Assembly (NCBI GenBank): GCA_964019415.1
Contig: OZ025868.1
Span: 9,232,643-9,296,642, forward strand
Source: Ianthella basta
Taxonomy: Eukaryota; Porifera; Demospongiae; Verongiida; Ianthellidae
Direction: 5' to 3'
Length of the DNA: 64,000 nucleotides
Shown: piece by piece, positions 49,620 through 59,253 of the stretch
Layout of the letters: each line of letters opens with the position of its first letter
How positions within the stretch are numbered: the first letter of the stretch is position 1
Notes under the pieces: model-generated
Databases searched by the model: none
What the model was told of the DNA's origin: nothing
What the model saw: the letters and a program-made list of their open reading frames with translations, nothing else
Program-made: the position numbers and the translations under genes

Positions 49620-51005
49620 TCAGTTTGAGATTTTGTGTGAGGTAGCTACATCATTTATGGCAATGTTTGTTGATACTTCCGTATTAGCTATAATTAGGTA
49701 CAGTAAATACAATGGCTTTTTGAATTTCAATAGCCCCTTTTATAGTTTCCTATTGACTTGCACTCACTTTGATTTTGCAACCTCACACCAATACTATCAT
49801 GTGACATGTGATAGTGGTATTAAAGTCATGCATGCCTGCATTTAGTATGCATAAGCATGACCATGCTGTCATTGCCATGTCCTTTAAGCATGATATATGG
49901 AACTAGCGTATACTGGCTAAATTATAGCTCATTGTTTAGCAAGAATGTAAAATGATGCCAAAGCTGCTCTATTTCTCTATCATTCGGCCAATTACTTGAG
50001 CCACCAAGCAGAGGCATTGCATATTGTAATGCTATATTTTGAAACTGTTGTGGGGTTTATAGTCAAACCTGCATGTCTAAGTACAACTGCCTGTGGGTCA
50101 GTTCCATAACTGACCTTCATAGAGAGGTGGCTGCTCTACAGAGGTACAGATCGCAATGCTCAAATTGCTCTTTACGGCCAGGGAGGCTGGCTGCTTTAGA
50201 GAAGTGGCTGCCTAACTCAGCGACCATCTTAGACAAGTTCCACTGTACTTGGGTAGCTTGGATACATGAGACATTGGAAAACAAATGCCTCCTCTATTTA
50301 GCACTGCAAAGGTGCTGTAGAGCATGGAGTACAAGTACGCACTTGCTTAGCTCACACAATGATGATCATCATGTGTATAACGTACTGAGTCCTGGGAGTT
50401 CAAAGTTGGTGTGGATGAGGCCATGTACAGAGGTCATGCAGTATGAGGCACCGTAGTGGTACTTATTCCATAGCTGTCCCTAGTACCTACAAGATGATGA
50501 AATGAATGGCTATGTACATGGACAGAAGAGGGAAGCCAACACTACTCAAATATTAGTCAGATATACATAATGTGGTGATGAGTGAATACTAATACTAATA
50601 ATAGTAGTCTTACACATATAAGCTTATCTGGCATAATGAGTTATGGGTCAATGCTTCTTCTCCCATGTATGCAAGTTAAAGTAGATAATATATGATACGG
50701 AGCTTGGACATTCATTACTTCTAGATTGTTAGATCTAGATAGATCACTTTGCATGGTAGGTGGCAGCATACCATTGCTATAGCAAGTCAGAATACTTTCA
50801 GGGCACTTATAATAGGATAACTCAACGTATCATTCTATAGATGCTTACCAACTGTTGCTCGTCAGTCTGATTGATCTGCTTTGTCCAATTGCCTTGTGAA
50901 AGTAAATATCTCTGTGCACTGCACAATTAGTGCAGTCCTATTGAGCTTATAGTTGGGAAGCAGCTACTATTATGAAAGTGTCCAGAGTAGGGAGCAATAA
51001 CTACC
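49620..51005. other. Spacer with one repeat-like stretch
   Basis: At 50050-50260 there is a stretch with internal near-repeats (GAGGTGGCTGCTYTA and GAAGTGGCTGCCTAA, AGTTCCACTGTACTTGG end) that looks like a transposon or SINE fragment. I found nothing else in it. Confidence 0.4.
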
Positions 51006-51009
51006 TTAC

Positions 51010-51245
51010 TGGTCATTCAATAATGGTCGAGGGCAACTGTCACAAGGTGCCATCAGACTGAATTTGAAATGTGCAGAACTCACAGTATTTTGTTGCTCAG
51101 CACTTATGAATATGGTGCTGTCCCCAACTTGTGAGGGTACTTTTGTACTTTCAAATTCCTGTCTTTCCTTATGCCAATTAAGGAGCTTTGACACAAACAG
51201 TATCTTGTGACTCACCTTTACTGGGTCACATGATTGTTTGTAATG
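51010..51245 (-). repeat. Orphan copy of the subfamily A upstream block
   Basis: Highly similar to 53340-53550 and recognisably similar to the upstream blocks of A1, A3 and A4 (GAATATGGTGCTGTCCCCAA, TTTGTACTTTC, TTCCTGTCTTT). There is no A coding sequence directly downstream on the minus strand. Confidence 0.6.
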
Positions 51246-51311
51246 CTTGGACCATGCATGCACTTACTTTCAGACCAGACTACCCCCCCACCCACAAACA
51301 ATATGAAGTGA

Positions 51312-51404
51312 AGCCGCAGACAGCTGTTTTGCCTAGTCATCCTGCATTCCATCAGTACGCCACACTGATGAGCCCCAATCAGGGCGAAACAGTTGTCTGC
51401 GGCT
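51312..51404 (+). ncRNA. Hammerhead ribozyme-like motif
   Basis: The core elements are present in order: CTGATGA (51365-51371), stem II GCCC/GGGC around a CAATCA loop (51372-51385), GAAA (51386-51389), and a 16-bp stem III formed by 51312-51327 with 51389-51404 (one G.U pair). The predicted cleavage triplet is GTT, after T51328. The order is that of a type III hammerhead, with stem I closed by 51329-51364. Stem I pairs poorly, so self-cleavage may be weak or lost. Hammerheads of this kind are known in Penelope-like and other retroelements, so this may mark the edge of a decayed one. Confidence 0.6.
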
Positions 51405-52439
51405 CTTCCATCTTTGTAGGTTGACAAGTAATGGGGGAGGACAATCACTGGTTGCCATCAATAGGGCTCCGGCCCCCCAGCCTCCCGAAACACTTGGTGT
51501 AGAAGGCTGGTAGGCGTAATATCCAGTGATTAGCCTTTGTTCAACGTAGCCCGCCTGGCCGTTTGCAGTGGCTTACTGCAATGAACCGACCTCTCAAAGC
51601 ATGGATCTCTTCGTGCCATATAGCAGGACTACAATGAACCACTGTATCCCCCCAAGCATGGTGCTTCTATGTTAAATAGTGGTGGAAATTGAATGGCCTG
51701 CCAAATTATACAGGAACTGAGCACTTTGAAACACTCAATCTTCTGTGGAATTCACTCTGCTTTCTTAAATCCCTTGCACCTGCATGGATGAAATCTGTAT
51801 GATTGCAACCACTGTTGTATAAACTCTTCATGCACATCTGTTATACCCCTACATATTTGTGTGTTAAGCTTATTAGGGAACATGGAATGCAGAATGAACA
51901 CCAAAGAGTTGAAGAGGGCATAGTGCATGTTAAGTAATGGTAAGTATGGTTAAGTCTAAGTGTACACAGCTTCGACGTGTCTCTATTTTATATATATGAT
52001 GTACAATTTGAACATAATGGAGAATTCATGTATAGCTTTGCACGGACAACGTTAAAGCTTTGCGTAAATGAGTTAACCCCTTTCCTGTCACGTGGTCAAG
52101 AGTTGGAGGTTTGCGCAGGTTGGAGATATGCGCATAACATATACATGAGTATTTGCATAAAGGTTATACAGTGTATTTACATGCAAGTATTGTGTATAAA
52201 TGGGCTTACGTAAATCAGAAGGCTCAAATCAAAAGTTCAATTCATTAAATTTGAATACAAATTGTACATGTTCAATGTTACACCAATTAAAGTGTCATTG
52301 TCTAGTTACAATCTTAGTATGACTGTACATATGAGTGGCAGCAGAAATGACTTAAAGAGCCCAGTTAATGTGTATAACTATGGAGATGTATAGTCATTCA
52401 CACTCTTCCCACGCTGAGTGAATTAGTGCTTGGCTGAAT

Positions 52440-52772
52440 CCGTACAGTCTCCCACTCACGGTTCATGACCTGCCGCAATTTCCTCACTACTGCCCAAATG
52501 GCCCAATATGACAATATATGAAACTTGAAAACCTTGAAGAGAAGATGAACACTGCAGTAGAGATGCTTTGTGTCTTGTCTCCATTCTTACAAGGAGCAGT
52601 AGGAAGTGGAGGCTAACAGCAAACCCTGCGGTGCCAAAGAAGGCCACCCCAACTACTAGGAGGCAGTACACTTGCTAAATCCCTTGTCTACATGTCAACC
52701 TGAACTCCATGTTGATGCAGAACATTTGATCTATGGTATAGATGAGTGCAGTAAGACAGATGGCTGTTGGCA
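52440..52772 (-). pseudogene. Degenerate subfamily A exon 2 (A5)
   Basis: Aligns with the C-terminal third of A exon 2, including the highly conserved AICLTALIYTIDQMFCINME and LTCRQGI block. A TAG at 52675-52677 replaces a CAG codon, the C-terminal part carries indels, and everything upstream of about TAICLTAL is gone. The upstream-type block at 53340-53550 lies on its 5' side. Confidence 0.88.
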
Positions 52773-53009
52773 CAGGGTAGTTATAACATGAAACCTCCAC
52801 TTTGGGTGAAAGGTGTAGATAACCACTAAATTTTGATCGTTTGCACATTTTGAGGAAGAAGTATGTGATGTCATCAGTGACATCAGCGGTGATGTCATAT
52901 GATGTCATCATGTACATACACCAACCTCACACAATCACTGAAGCAGCAGGGCTACCCACATTCACATATTGCAGTAGCAGTATTACAGGAAAGGAAAAAG
53001 GATGAGAAG

Positions 53010-53105
53010 AAGACTAGCACTCAGTTAGAGTGCTTATACACAGACCAGCACTCCACTAGAGTGCTTACACAACAGACAAGCACTTGGCTACAGTGCTCAC
53101 ACAAC
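53010..53105. repeat. Three imperfect ~33-bp tandem units
   Basis: Units built on AGCACTC..AGAGTGCTTAYACA; each holds its own small inverted repeat (GCACTC/GAGTGC). No function is apparent. Confidence 0.65.
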
Positions 53106-53339
53106 AGTCTTTGCCTAATGAAGTTATTCTCTGTATTCCAGTTTTTATCTACTGTAACAGCAATTATTGAGTTGGTACTAAGTACGCGTGGAGTGAGACA
53201 GAGCGTGGATTGAGGCTGTGCGATGAGTTAGGGAGCGTGTACGTAGTGCGGCACACATGGATGCACCCAACATACCTTTACTAAATTGTACTCTCCAGTT
53301 CTGTGGGCCTGACAACAATAACAGATACTGTCCTCGATC

Positions 53340-53550
53340 TGCTGCAAGGCACTGGTCATTCAATTATGGTTGAGGGCAACTATCACAAGGTGCCATCTGA
53401 ATGAGTGTGACAAGGGCAGAAATTACAGTATTTTGTTGCTCAGCACTTTGGAATACGGTGCTGTCCCCAATTTGGTAGGGTACCTTTGTACTTTCATATT
53501 CCTGTCTTTTCTTATGCCAAAGAGCTTTGACACAAACAGTATCTTGTGTA
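53340..53550 (-). repeat. Subfamily A upstream block near A5
   Basis: Near-duplicate of 51010-51245 and homologous to the blocks upstream of A1, A3 and A4. It lies 5' of the A5 remnant on the minus strand, about 570 bases away. Confidence 0.6.
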
Positions 53551-53639
53551 TCTAAGTGCAGTGATAAGCACTACAGTGAGCTAACAAACTGGAGCAAGGG
53601 TTCCAACCCCAGTTCAACACCACCCAAGGAGCCTAGGAT

Positions 53640-53880
53640 GGCAGACTGATGCATTGCCACTCTAAACAGCCACAGCGAGTCACTATCAGAGGTAATGGTG
53701 AGAGAGTGGATCCTGGGTAGCATCCAAGATGCGTTGCCCAAGGTTACAGATGAAAGTGTGGGCTTCTGGGCCAAATGCACCAAGGGTCTCCACAGATATG
53801 GGCTCAAAGTGGTGGCTAAGCTCCAGATGGGCGCACTTGGCTTTCTTTCTCCTCTCATTCTCACTTGCCCAGTACCACAT
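53640..53880 (-). mobile_element. Second retroelement RT-protein C-terminal remnant (broken)
   Basis: The minus strand gives ERRKKAKCAHLELSHHFEPI and then GAFGPEAHTFI, the same domain end as in 42600-43720. Only about 80 codons remain. Broken and lacking both flanks of the element. Confidence 0.8.
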
Positions 53881-54029
53881 TCCCAGTTACCATATTCGTA
53901 TGATGCGTATACACTGCATAATTTATAATGCCCCATACCAGGTGGAAAGGGAGATGAAGTAGAGTAGTATGTATAAGTATAGTTGAGTCTCTGTTGTTGT
54001 GCATCTATTGTAATGTTGTGAAGCTGAAT

Positions 54030-54440
54030 TTCAGTAATTTTGATACAATAGTGATGCAATGTATACCTGTTGCTTATACTAATTTTATAATAACAGTGCT
54101 AGCTAAATACCCCCCTTCGGGTGGGTTCCCAGCATATATCATTTGAAATTTGAGCATTGAACCAATGTAAACTGTCTATATGTTTAATTAGGAGCAGTCC
54201 GTAGACTCGCTCCACAAAACTCTGTGCACACAGAGTCTACTTATGTTAATCTGTTATTACCCGTGACCACATTTCATATGACAAATCCATTTCCTCGAAA
54301 GAAGTCCAGTAGTGAAAGCATTAACCACCTTAGGTCACCCCTGAATAAGGATGTGGTCACAAATAGTATGTATTAATTTCAATTTGCAGCATCGGGTGAT
54401 CTAGTGGAGTAATAGTGTGCACCCCTGATTGCTACAGAAC
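54030..54440. repeat. Spacer with a dispersed repeat fragment
   Basis: GTAGACTCGCTCCACAAAAC near 54195 and ACCTTAGGTCACCCC near 54330 are shared with 61198-61275, so the two places hold fragments of one repeat family. No gene is seen. Confidence 0.5.
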
Positions 54441-54790
54441 TTTTCAGGTCGGTTGTCCCGACCGGATGGTTGCAATCGGTTAGTGGTTATCAATTATCAA
54501 ACTGGTGACGTCATTTTTGCGTGACTTTTAGTATACCCAATTCTATTGGCGGACGGTATACAGGCGATTCAGGGTATGTGGCAAAGGCAGGCGACCTGAA
54601 TCACCGACTGGTCGTGATTTAACAGTTTTCTCAGTAGTCTGGAACGCAGGTTACAGAAAATCGTTGCACGAGTCTGTTTATCCCCCGCGCTGTCTGTTCA
54701 CTTATCGTGAAGGCGTTTTCCTCTTGGTACAGAAACGTACCCTACCATTCTTAGCCTTAAATCGTCCGAATACGCTTTATTCCAGTCTAG

Positions 54791-54876
54791 TCTCGTACCC
54801 GACCCTGTCCGCCGGCCGCCATTTTAATCGCCGTCTCGTACCCGACCCTGTCCGCCGGCCGCCATTTTATTCGCGG
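54791..54876. repeat. Two 43-bp tandem units
   Basis: TCTCGTACCCGACCCTGTCC starts at 54791 and again at 54834, each running on into GCCGGCCGCCATTTTA. It lies in the left arm of the long-TIR element. Confidence 0.85.
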
Positions 54877-54923
54877 CCTCCCAGGGCACGGCTGTTACGC
54901 ACCATATAAATTGTGGCATCTTA

Positions 54924-55760
54924 CAGCGTGTTTACACTGGCATCCGGTTCCGGGCCAGCCCGGTTCGGCACGGAACGGCACAATAAAAAAGTGTAGTGTA
55001 AACAGAACCGAGCCGTGCCGAACCGTGCTGGCGCGGCTCGGTTAACTCACCCGTGCTGGCTCGCTTCGGCCCGGGCTGTCCTGCCAGTGTAAACGAAACC
55101 GCGCTGGAACCGTGCACTCGAGAAGAGTGCGCATGCGTACGAACGAGCGCCGTCTTCGCGCGAATTCAAAGCTACATGGCTACGTGGACAGACGACGAGA
55201 CGACAAAACTGCTCGAGGTATGGGGAGACGACGATATACAGAGACAGTTGCAGGGTTGTAAGCGCAATCATGGTATATATGAGAAGCTTTCCCGCGAAAT
55301 GGCAGCAGCAGGGTACAAGAGAGAGGCAGTACCGTGCAGGGAGAAGATAAAGAAATTGAAAGCTGAGTACAAAAAAATTAAGGACAACAACAGCAAAACC
55401 GGTAGTGCCAGGAAGACAACCAAATTTTTTTGTGGTAAGCGCTATTAGCAGAACAGCCTTCTCTCGCAGTTGTAGTTGCCTTTGAAACGCGAGTCTCCTT
55501 CGTGCCCGGCGGCCTCTCCTCCTCAACGAGCTCTGTGACGAATTAGAGGAAGACGGGGTGCCTCTGGACGATAGCAGGAGCTGACAAAGGGTTACAACGC
55601 AGTTCGACGCCATCTTTATCGAACAGAAACAAAACGCCGCGATACGCATAGTAACTCGTATCGTATCAGCAGTGTAAACGCGGGCCAGCACCGCTTCCTG
55701 GCACGGTTCCGGAATCCGTGCCGTGCTGACCCGGAACCGGATGCCAGTGTAAACACGCTG
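54924..55760 (+). mobile_element. PIF/Harbinger element nested in the left arm
   Basis: Ends CAGCGTGTTTACACTGGCAT and its inverse ATGCCAGTGTAAACACGCTG are exact, flanked by TTA on both sides (54921-54923, 55761-55763). A TTA target is the hallmark of PIF/Harbinger. The 837-base element carries only the Myb-like ORF and no DDE transposase, so it is non-autonomous for transposition. Confidence 0.92.
55176..55448 (+). CDS. Myb/SANT-like DNA-binding protein of the Harbinger element
   Basis: 90 residues from MATWTDDETTKLLEVWGDDD. The pattern W-T-D-x-E...LLEVWGD...QLQGCKRN..IYEKLSREM...GYKREAVPCREKIKKLK is that of the Myb/SANT-like (trihelix-type) domain found in the second protein of Harbinger transposons, where it helps the transposase reach the DNA ends. 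It ends soon after KTTKFF, so the usual C-terminal region is missing. An upstream in-frame Met at 55053 lies in the terminal repeat region and is less likely. The minus-strand frame over the same stretch is a shadow. Confidence 0.8.
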   Translation: MATWTDDETTKLLEVWGDDDIQRQLQGCKRNHGIYEKLSREMAAAGYKREAVPCREKIKKLKAEYKKIKDNNSKTGSARKTTKFFCGKRY

Positions 55761-55849
55761 TTAGTTTTGGTTTGGAAACCGGGAACAGGCGGCGAGACTG
55801 AGCTCGAGATTTAAACGGCAAAAGGAAATAGGCTTTTACTCCACGGAAA

Positions 55850-56110
55850 CTCTACCAATGCAGAATTAACGTCGGTACGCAGCAAAAATGACAGGTTTCC
55901 AGTGAGTCCTAGCCTTTAAAGCGTAGTTTTTACTATTACAATGGCGAAATTACAGCCGATCCTGGCGTCCTTTAATCTTCTCCTAGCGCTCTTCTGCCAG
56001 TTTTCACGCTATCGTGCTATACCTTGTATGAAAGCCCAAGCTGTCTATAACATGGCGGTGAAGTGCCTGTTCTACGGCACATTGCAGAATTTAGGTTACA
56101 AGTGCTAATA
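55850..56110. repeat. Inner inverted repeat, left copy
   Basis: Pairs with 57649-57910 over about 260 bases (e.g. GCGCTCTTCTGCCAGTTTTC against GAAAACTGGCAGAAGAGCGC). Part of the long-TIR element. Confidence 0.9.
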
Positions 56111-57648
56111 TATGGAGCACCGTATTTCACGGCCGTCACAGACATAAGCCCACGCGAATAATTATAATCGGTATCTAGCTAGTATTACCAATAACTATTG
56201 TAAGATAGTGCTGATGGCAGTGGTTCTCAATGACATACATTTAGCATAGAGGTAATTATAAAAAAATGCCAGGTGCTCAGCTGGGCGTACATACACACAT
56301 GCTCTTGTACCTTTACCTATAGGTACTGATCATGAGGTACCTTGTAGGCAGATGTTTGTTATATGCATGTTCTTTGTTCGATGAGCTTCTTATTCTTGAC
56401 AACTAAACGGGTAAATATGTATCATGTTTTAATCTGTATGCAACATTTTTGAAAATAAAGTACAGAAAGATAATGGAAACGAGTAATGTCAAGGGTTAGC
56501 CTTCTTGAGTTATCTATTAGGCTAAGCTTATAATGACTTGGTGAGTGCCATTTCAATGCAGTTCAGTACTCCGATCCCAAGATGACATCCTGCCCAATGC
56601 ATTAAGATAACCTGCAGCACAAATGAATCTGTGCAGGAAGAGTGCAGGTACATAATAATAGTAAAACAGCAACTACAGGTATCCATACATGAACAACAGA
56701 CTGTGAAAATTATGGAGGTCAGCAGTAGTGGTCGGTGCTCCCACACAAGCAATTGAAATGGTTTTGAAATTACATGATGCAGTGCATACTAGCTACATAT
56801 CTGAACTGCTCCTTAAGATATCTTTTTGTGACATTAAACTTAGCACTGAGCATTCCTTGAAAAGTACCACCGGTTGGGTGCATGGTGGACATGTGTGCAA
56901 TAACACTTACATAATGCACTTTCCTAAGTAGAACATAAAGAAGAATTCACTTGACCATTAGTGATGTGAGGAGTGATCAGTGGGTGATTGGGCATGGGAG
57001 GGGTGTCATCTTCCAATGCAGCACACAGTAGTTTAGTGCATGTAATGAAGGCAAGCCTTATGAGATGCACTGTACAAGTACACACGTGTGTACATGTAGT
57101 ACTACATGCACATAAGTGTACATGTCACATGAATGCTCTAATTTTTTCTGTTGAGAGAGGAAAGCAAGAACAAGAACCCAACAAATTGATCTCTCAAGAG
57201 AATGCAGGACTAACAAGTGTCTTTGAAAGCACAATTGCAGTAAGGTGTCATGCATGTGGTGTCACCTGGCTTTTACTAGACAAACGATACAATGCACTAC
57301 GTATGCCCCATGCAGCAACCAAAGTGGAACTCTGACAAGACCATGGCCAAGCAATGAAACAAGAATTACTTAGGAACTTGAACAGTTAACTAGCAATTCT
57401 AAGTATGAAACTGGGAATGATGGAAGCCCAATTTTGTAGCCAGCTATATATAACTACGTACATGGCACAAACATTGAACAATGTGTAGCTAAATGGTCTT
57501 TACTTCACATATGCACACAGTACCATGGCACTGTTGAGAGTAAGAGACAGATTGCATCACATGGTGACTGCAGTAGGCATTGTGCATTCACTGTAGCTCT
57601 ATAGTTATGCAACTAGCCATATTTAATTTAGTACATATTGCAACATGA
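56111..57648. other. Central part of the long-TIR element, no supported gene
   Basis: Short frames exist (e.g. 56988-57335, with a CHACGVTW string), but none resembles a known transposase and no splice model was convincing. Confidence 0.4.
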
Positions 57649-57910
57649 TGCTCCATGTATTAACACTTGTAACCTAAATTCTGCGATGCGCCATAGAACA
57701 GGCACTTCACCGCCATGTTATAGACACCTTGGGCTTTCATACAAGGTATAGCACGATAGCGTGAAAACTGGCAGAAGAGCGCTAGGAGAAGATTAAAGGA
57801 TGCCAGGGTCGGCTGTAATTACGCCATTGTAGTAATAAAAGCTACGCTTTAAAGACTAGGACTCACTGGAAACCTGTCATTTCTGCTGCGTACCGACGTA
57901 AAACCTGCAT
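57649..57910. repeat. Inner inverted repeat, right copy
   Basis: Inverse of 55850-56110 with a few per cent divergence. The spacer between the two copies is about 1.5 kb. Confidence 0.9.
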
Positions 57911-58340
57911 TTCTTCAGTATTCGTGGAGAAAAAGGAAGCTGAACTTGTGCCTTCTTGGATGGAAAAGATCCCAGTTCCAATTCCCAATTGGCGGCTATA
58001 AATCTAAGTTGCCACTGCGAAACAGCCGTGCCTGGTTCCAAACGCCACTGCTTCAGCTAGACTTGTTACATGAGGAAGCCATACATCAAAGGAAGCTGCA
58101 GTGTGCTAATTTTGCATAATGCTACTGTTTACACTTTCACATCTCATAACACACTGCATCGAATGGGGCTCTTATTTGCTAACCCAATCACTTTCTAGCC
58201 TTAAACAAACGTTTTGTTTACTGCTTTATCAAAATGGCTTTGATATTCATCACCTTGGGAACTTTCTCATGAACATTGGCTCTGGAAAGATGAGTCATCA
58301 ACATAAATTTATGCCTAGCACACGTGTATTTTTATGGCAG

Positions 58341-58564
58341 TGACATGTAATTGTGCATGTAATGTCTTTAGTGATAGAGAAACCAAGATTCCCTTGTGAC
58401 ATGTAATTGTGCATGTAATGTCTTTAGTGATAGAGAAACCAAGATTCCCTTGTGACATGTAATTGTGCATGTAATGTCTTTAGTGATAGAGAAACCAAGA
58501 TTCCCTTGTGACATGTAATTGTGCATGTAATGTCTTTAGTGATAGAGAAACCAAGATTCCCTTT
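58341..58564. repeat. Four 56-bp tandem repeats
   Basis: Units start at 58341, 58397, 58453 and 58509 with TGACATGTAATTGTGCATGT and are virtually identical, so the expansion is recent. They are direct repeats without spacers, in the right arm of the long-TIR element. Confidence 0.97.
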
Positions 58565-58914
58565 CACGAGTTCACTTGTTGGATCAAATTGAAGGTAGAT
58601 CTCGCCACTCCCAAGTTCTCCAGTCGTTTAAATCCTAGTACACTCTCTAAAAAGAAAGTTCTCCCTTCATACGCTGCTTGTAGGACTTCTAATTATTTGC
58701 CCTAGTGCCGACTCAAGCGACGCCGACGCTTTATTCAGTACGAGAGGCCGCTGACAGCCTTTTTCTTGCGACGCGCTTCTCGCCTTTCGCCTTGTGCTCC
58801 GAGAAGAGTGTGTTCTCTGGTTTCTATAGTAACTTCAGTCAGGTTCGTTCAGTAAATTCATTCGACAGCGAACAAATTCAAGCGCTAATCGCTGCTGTTG
58901 AATCGTAACAAGTC

Positions 58915-59018
58915 AGTTATAACATGGCTGCTCGGGCGCTTAGCTGATTTATCGCACTCGGGCACTTCGCGCCCTCGTGTGATAAATCAGCCAGCACCCT
59001 CGCGGCCATGTTATAACT
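58915..59018. repeat. 104-bp palindrome
   Basis: AGTTATAACATGG at 58915 is answered by CCATGTTATAACT ending at 59018; the centre GGGCACTTCGCGCCC also pairs. It is just inside the right end of the long-TIR element and may be a small MITE in its own right. Confidence 0.85.
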
Positions 59019-59253
59019 AGTACTTGTAGCCGCCATAATGACGTCACCAGGTTGATAATTGATAACCGATAACCGATTGCATATATCCGGTCGGGACAAC
59101 CAACCCAAAAAGTACTATATAATACTGCTCTATACTTAGAACACCTCCATATTTCCCAAATATAGTTGGGTGCAAACGTGTAGTTTTCCGGGACAGAGGA
59201 ACAGCAGATCGTGGATATCTAGAGTTAATTGATACACGGAAAACTTCTTCAGA

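Larger units (their letters stand above)
54446..59110. mobile_element. Long-TIR DNA transposon, ~4.7 kb, superfamily unassigned
   Basis: The left end (GGTCGGTTGTCCCGACCGGA then CAATCGGTTA and TGACGTCA) is mirrored at the right end (TGACGTCACC, GATAACCGATTG, TCCGGTCGGGACAACC). Further in, 55850-56110 is the inverse of 57649-57910, and GGGCACGGCTGTT near 54890 matches the inverse near 58025. So each arm is about 0.8-1.4 kb long with divergence and insertions. The central 1.5 kb has no transposase frame I can support. No clean target duplication was found; the outer borders are uncertain by some tens of bases. Confidence 0.7.

Noticed and set aside
50073-50456. 127-codon plus-strand frame
   Set aside because: It coincides with a repeat-like stretch and has no recognisable protein pattern.
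55047-55691. 214-codon minus-strand frame in the Harbinger element
   Set aside because: It is the shadow of the Myb/SANT-like plus-strand frame, which matches a known Harbinger protein.
58341-58564. CRISPR-like array
   Set aside because: The units are contiguous identical 56-bp repeats with no unique spacers, in an animal genome.
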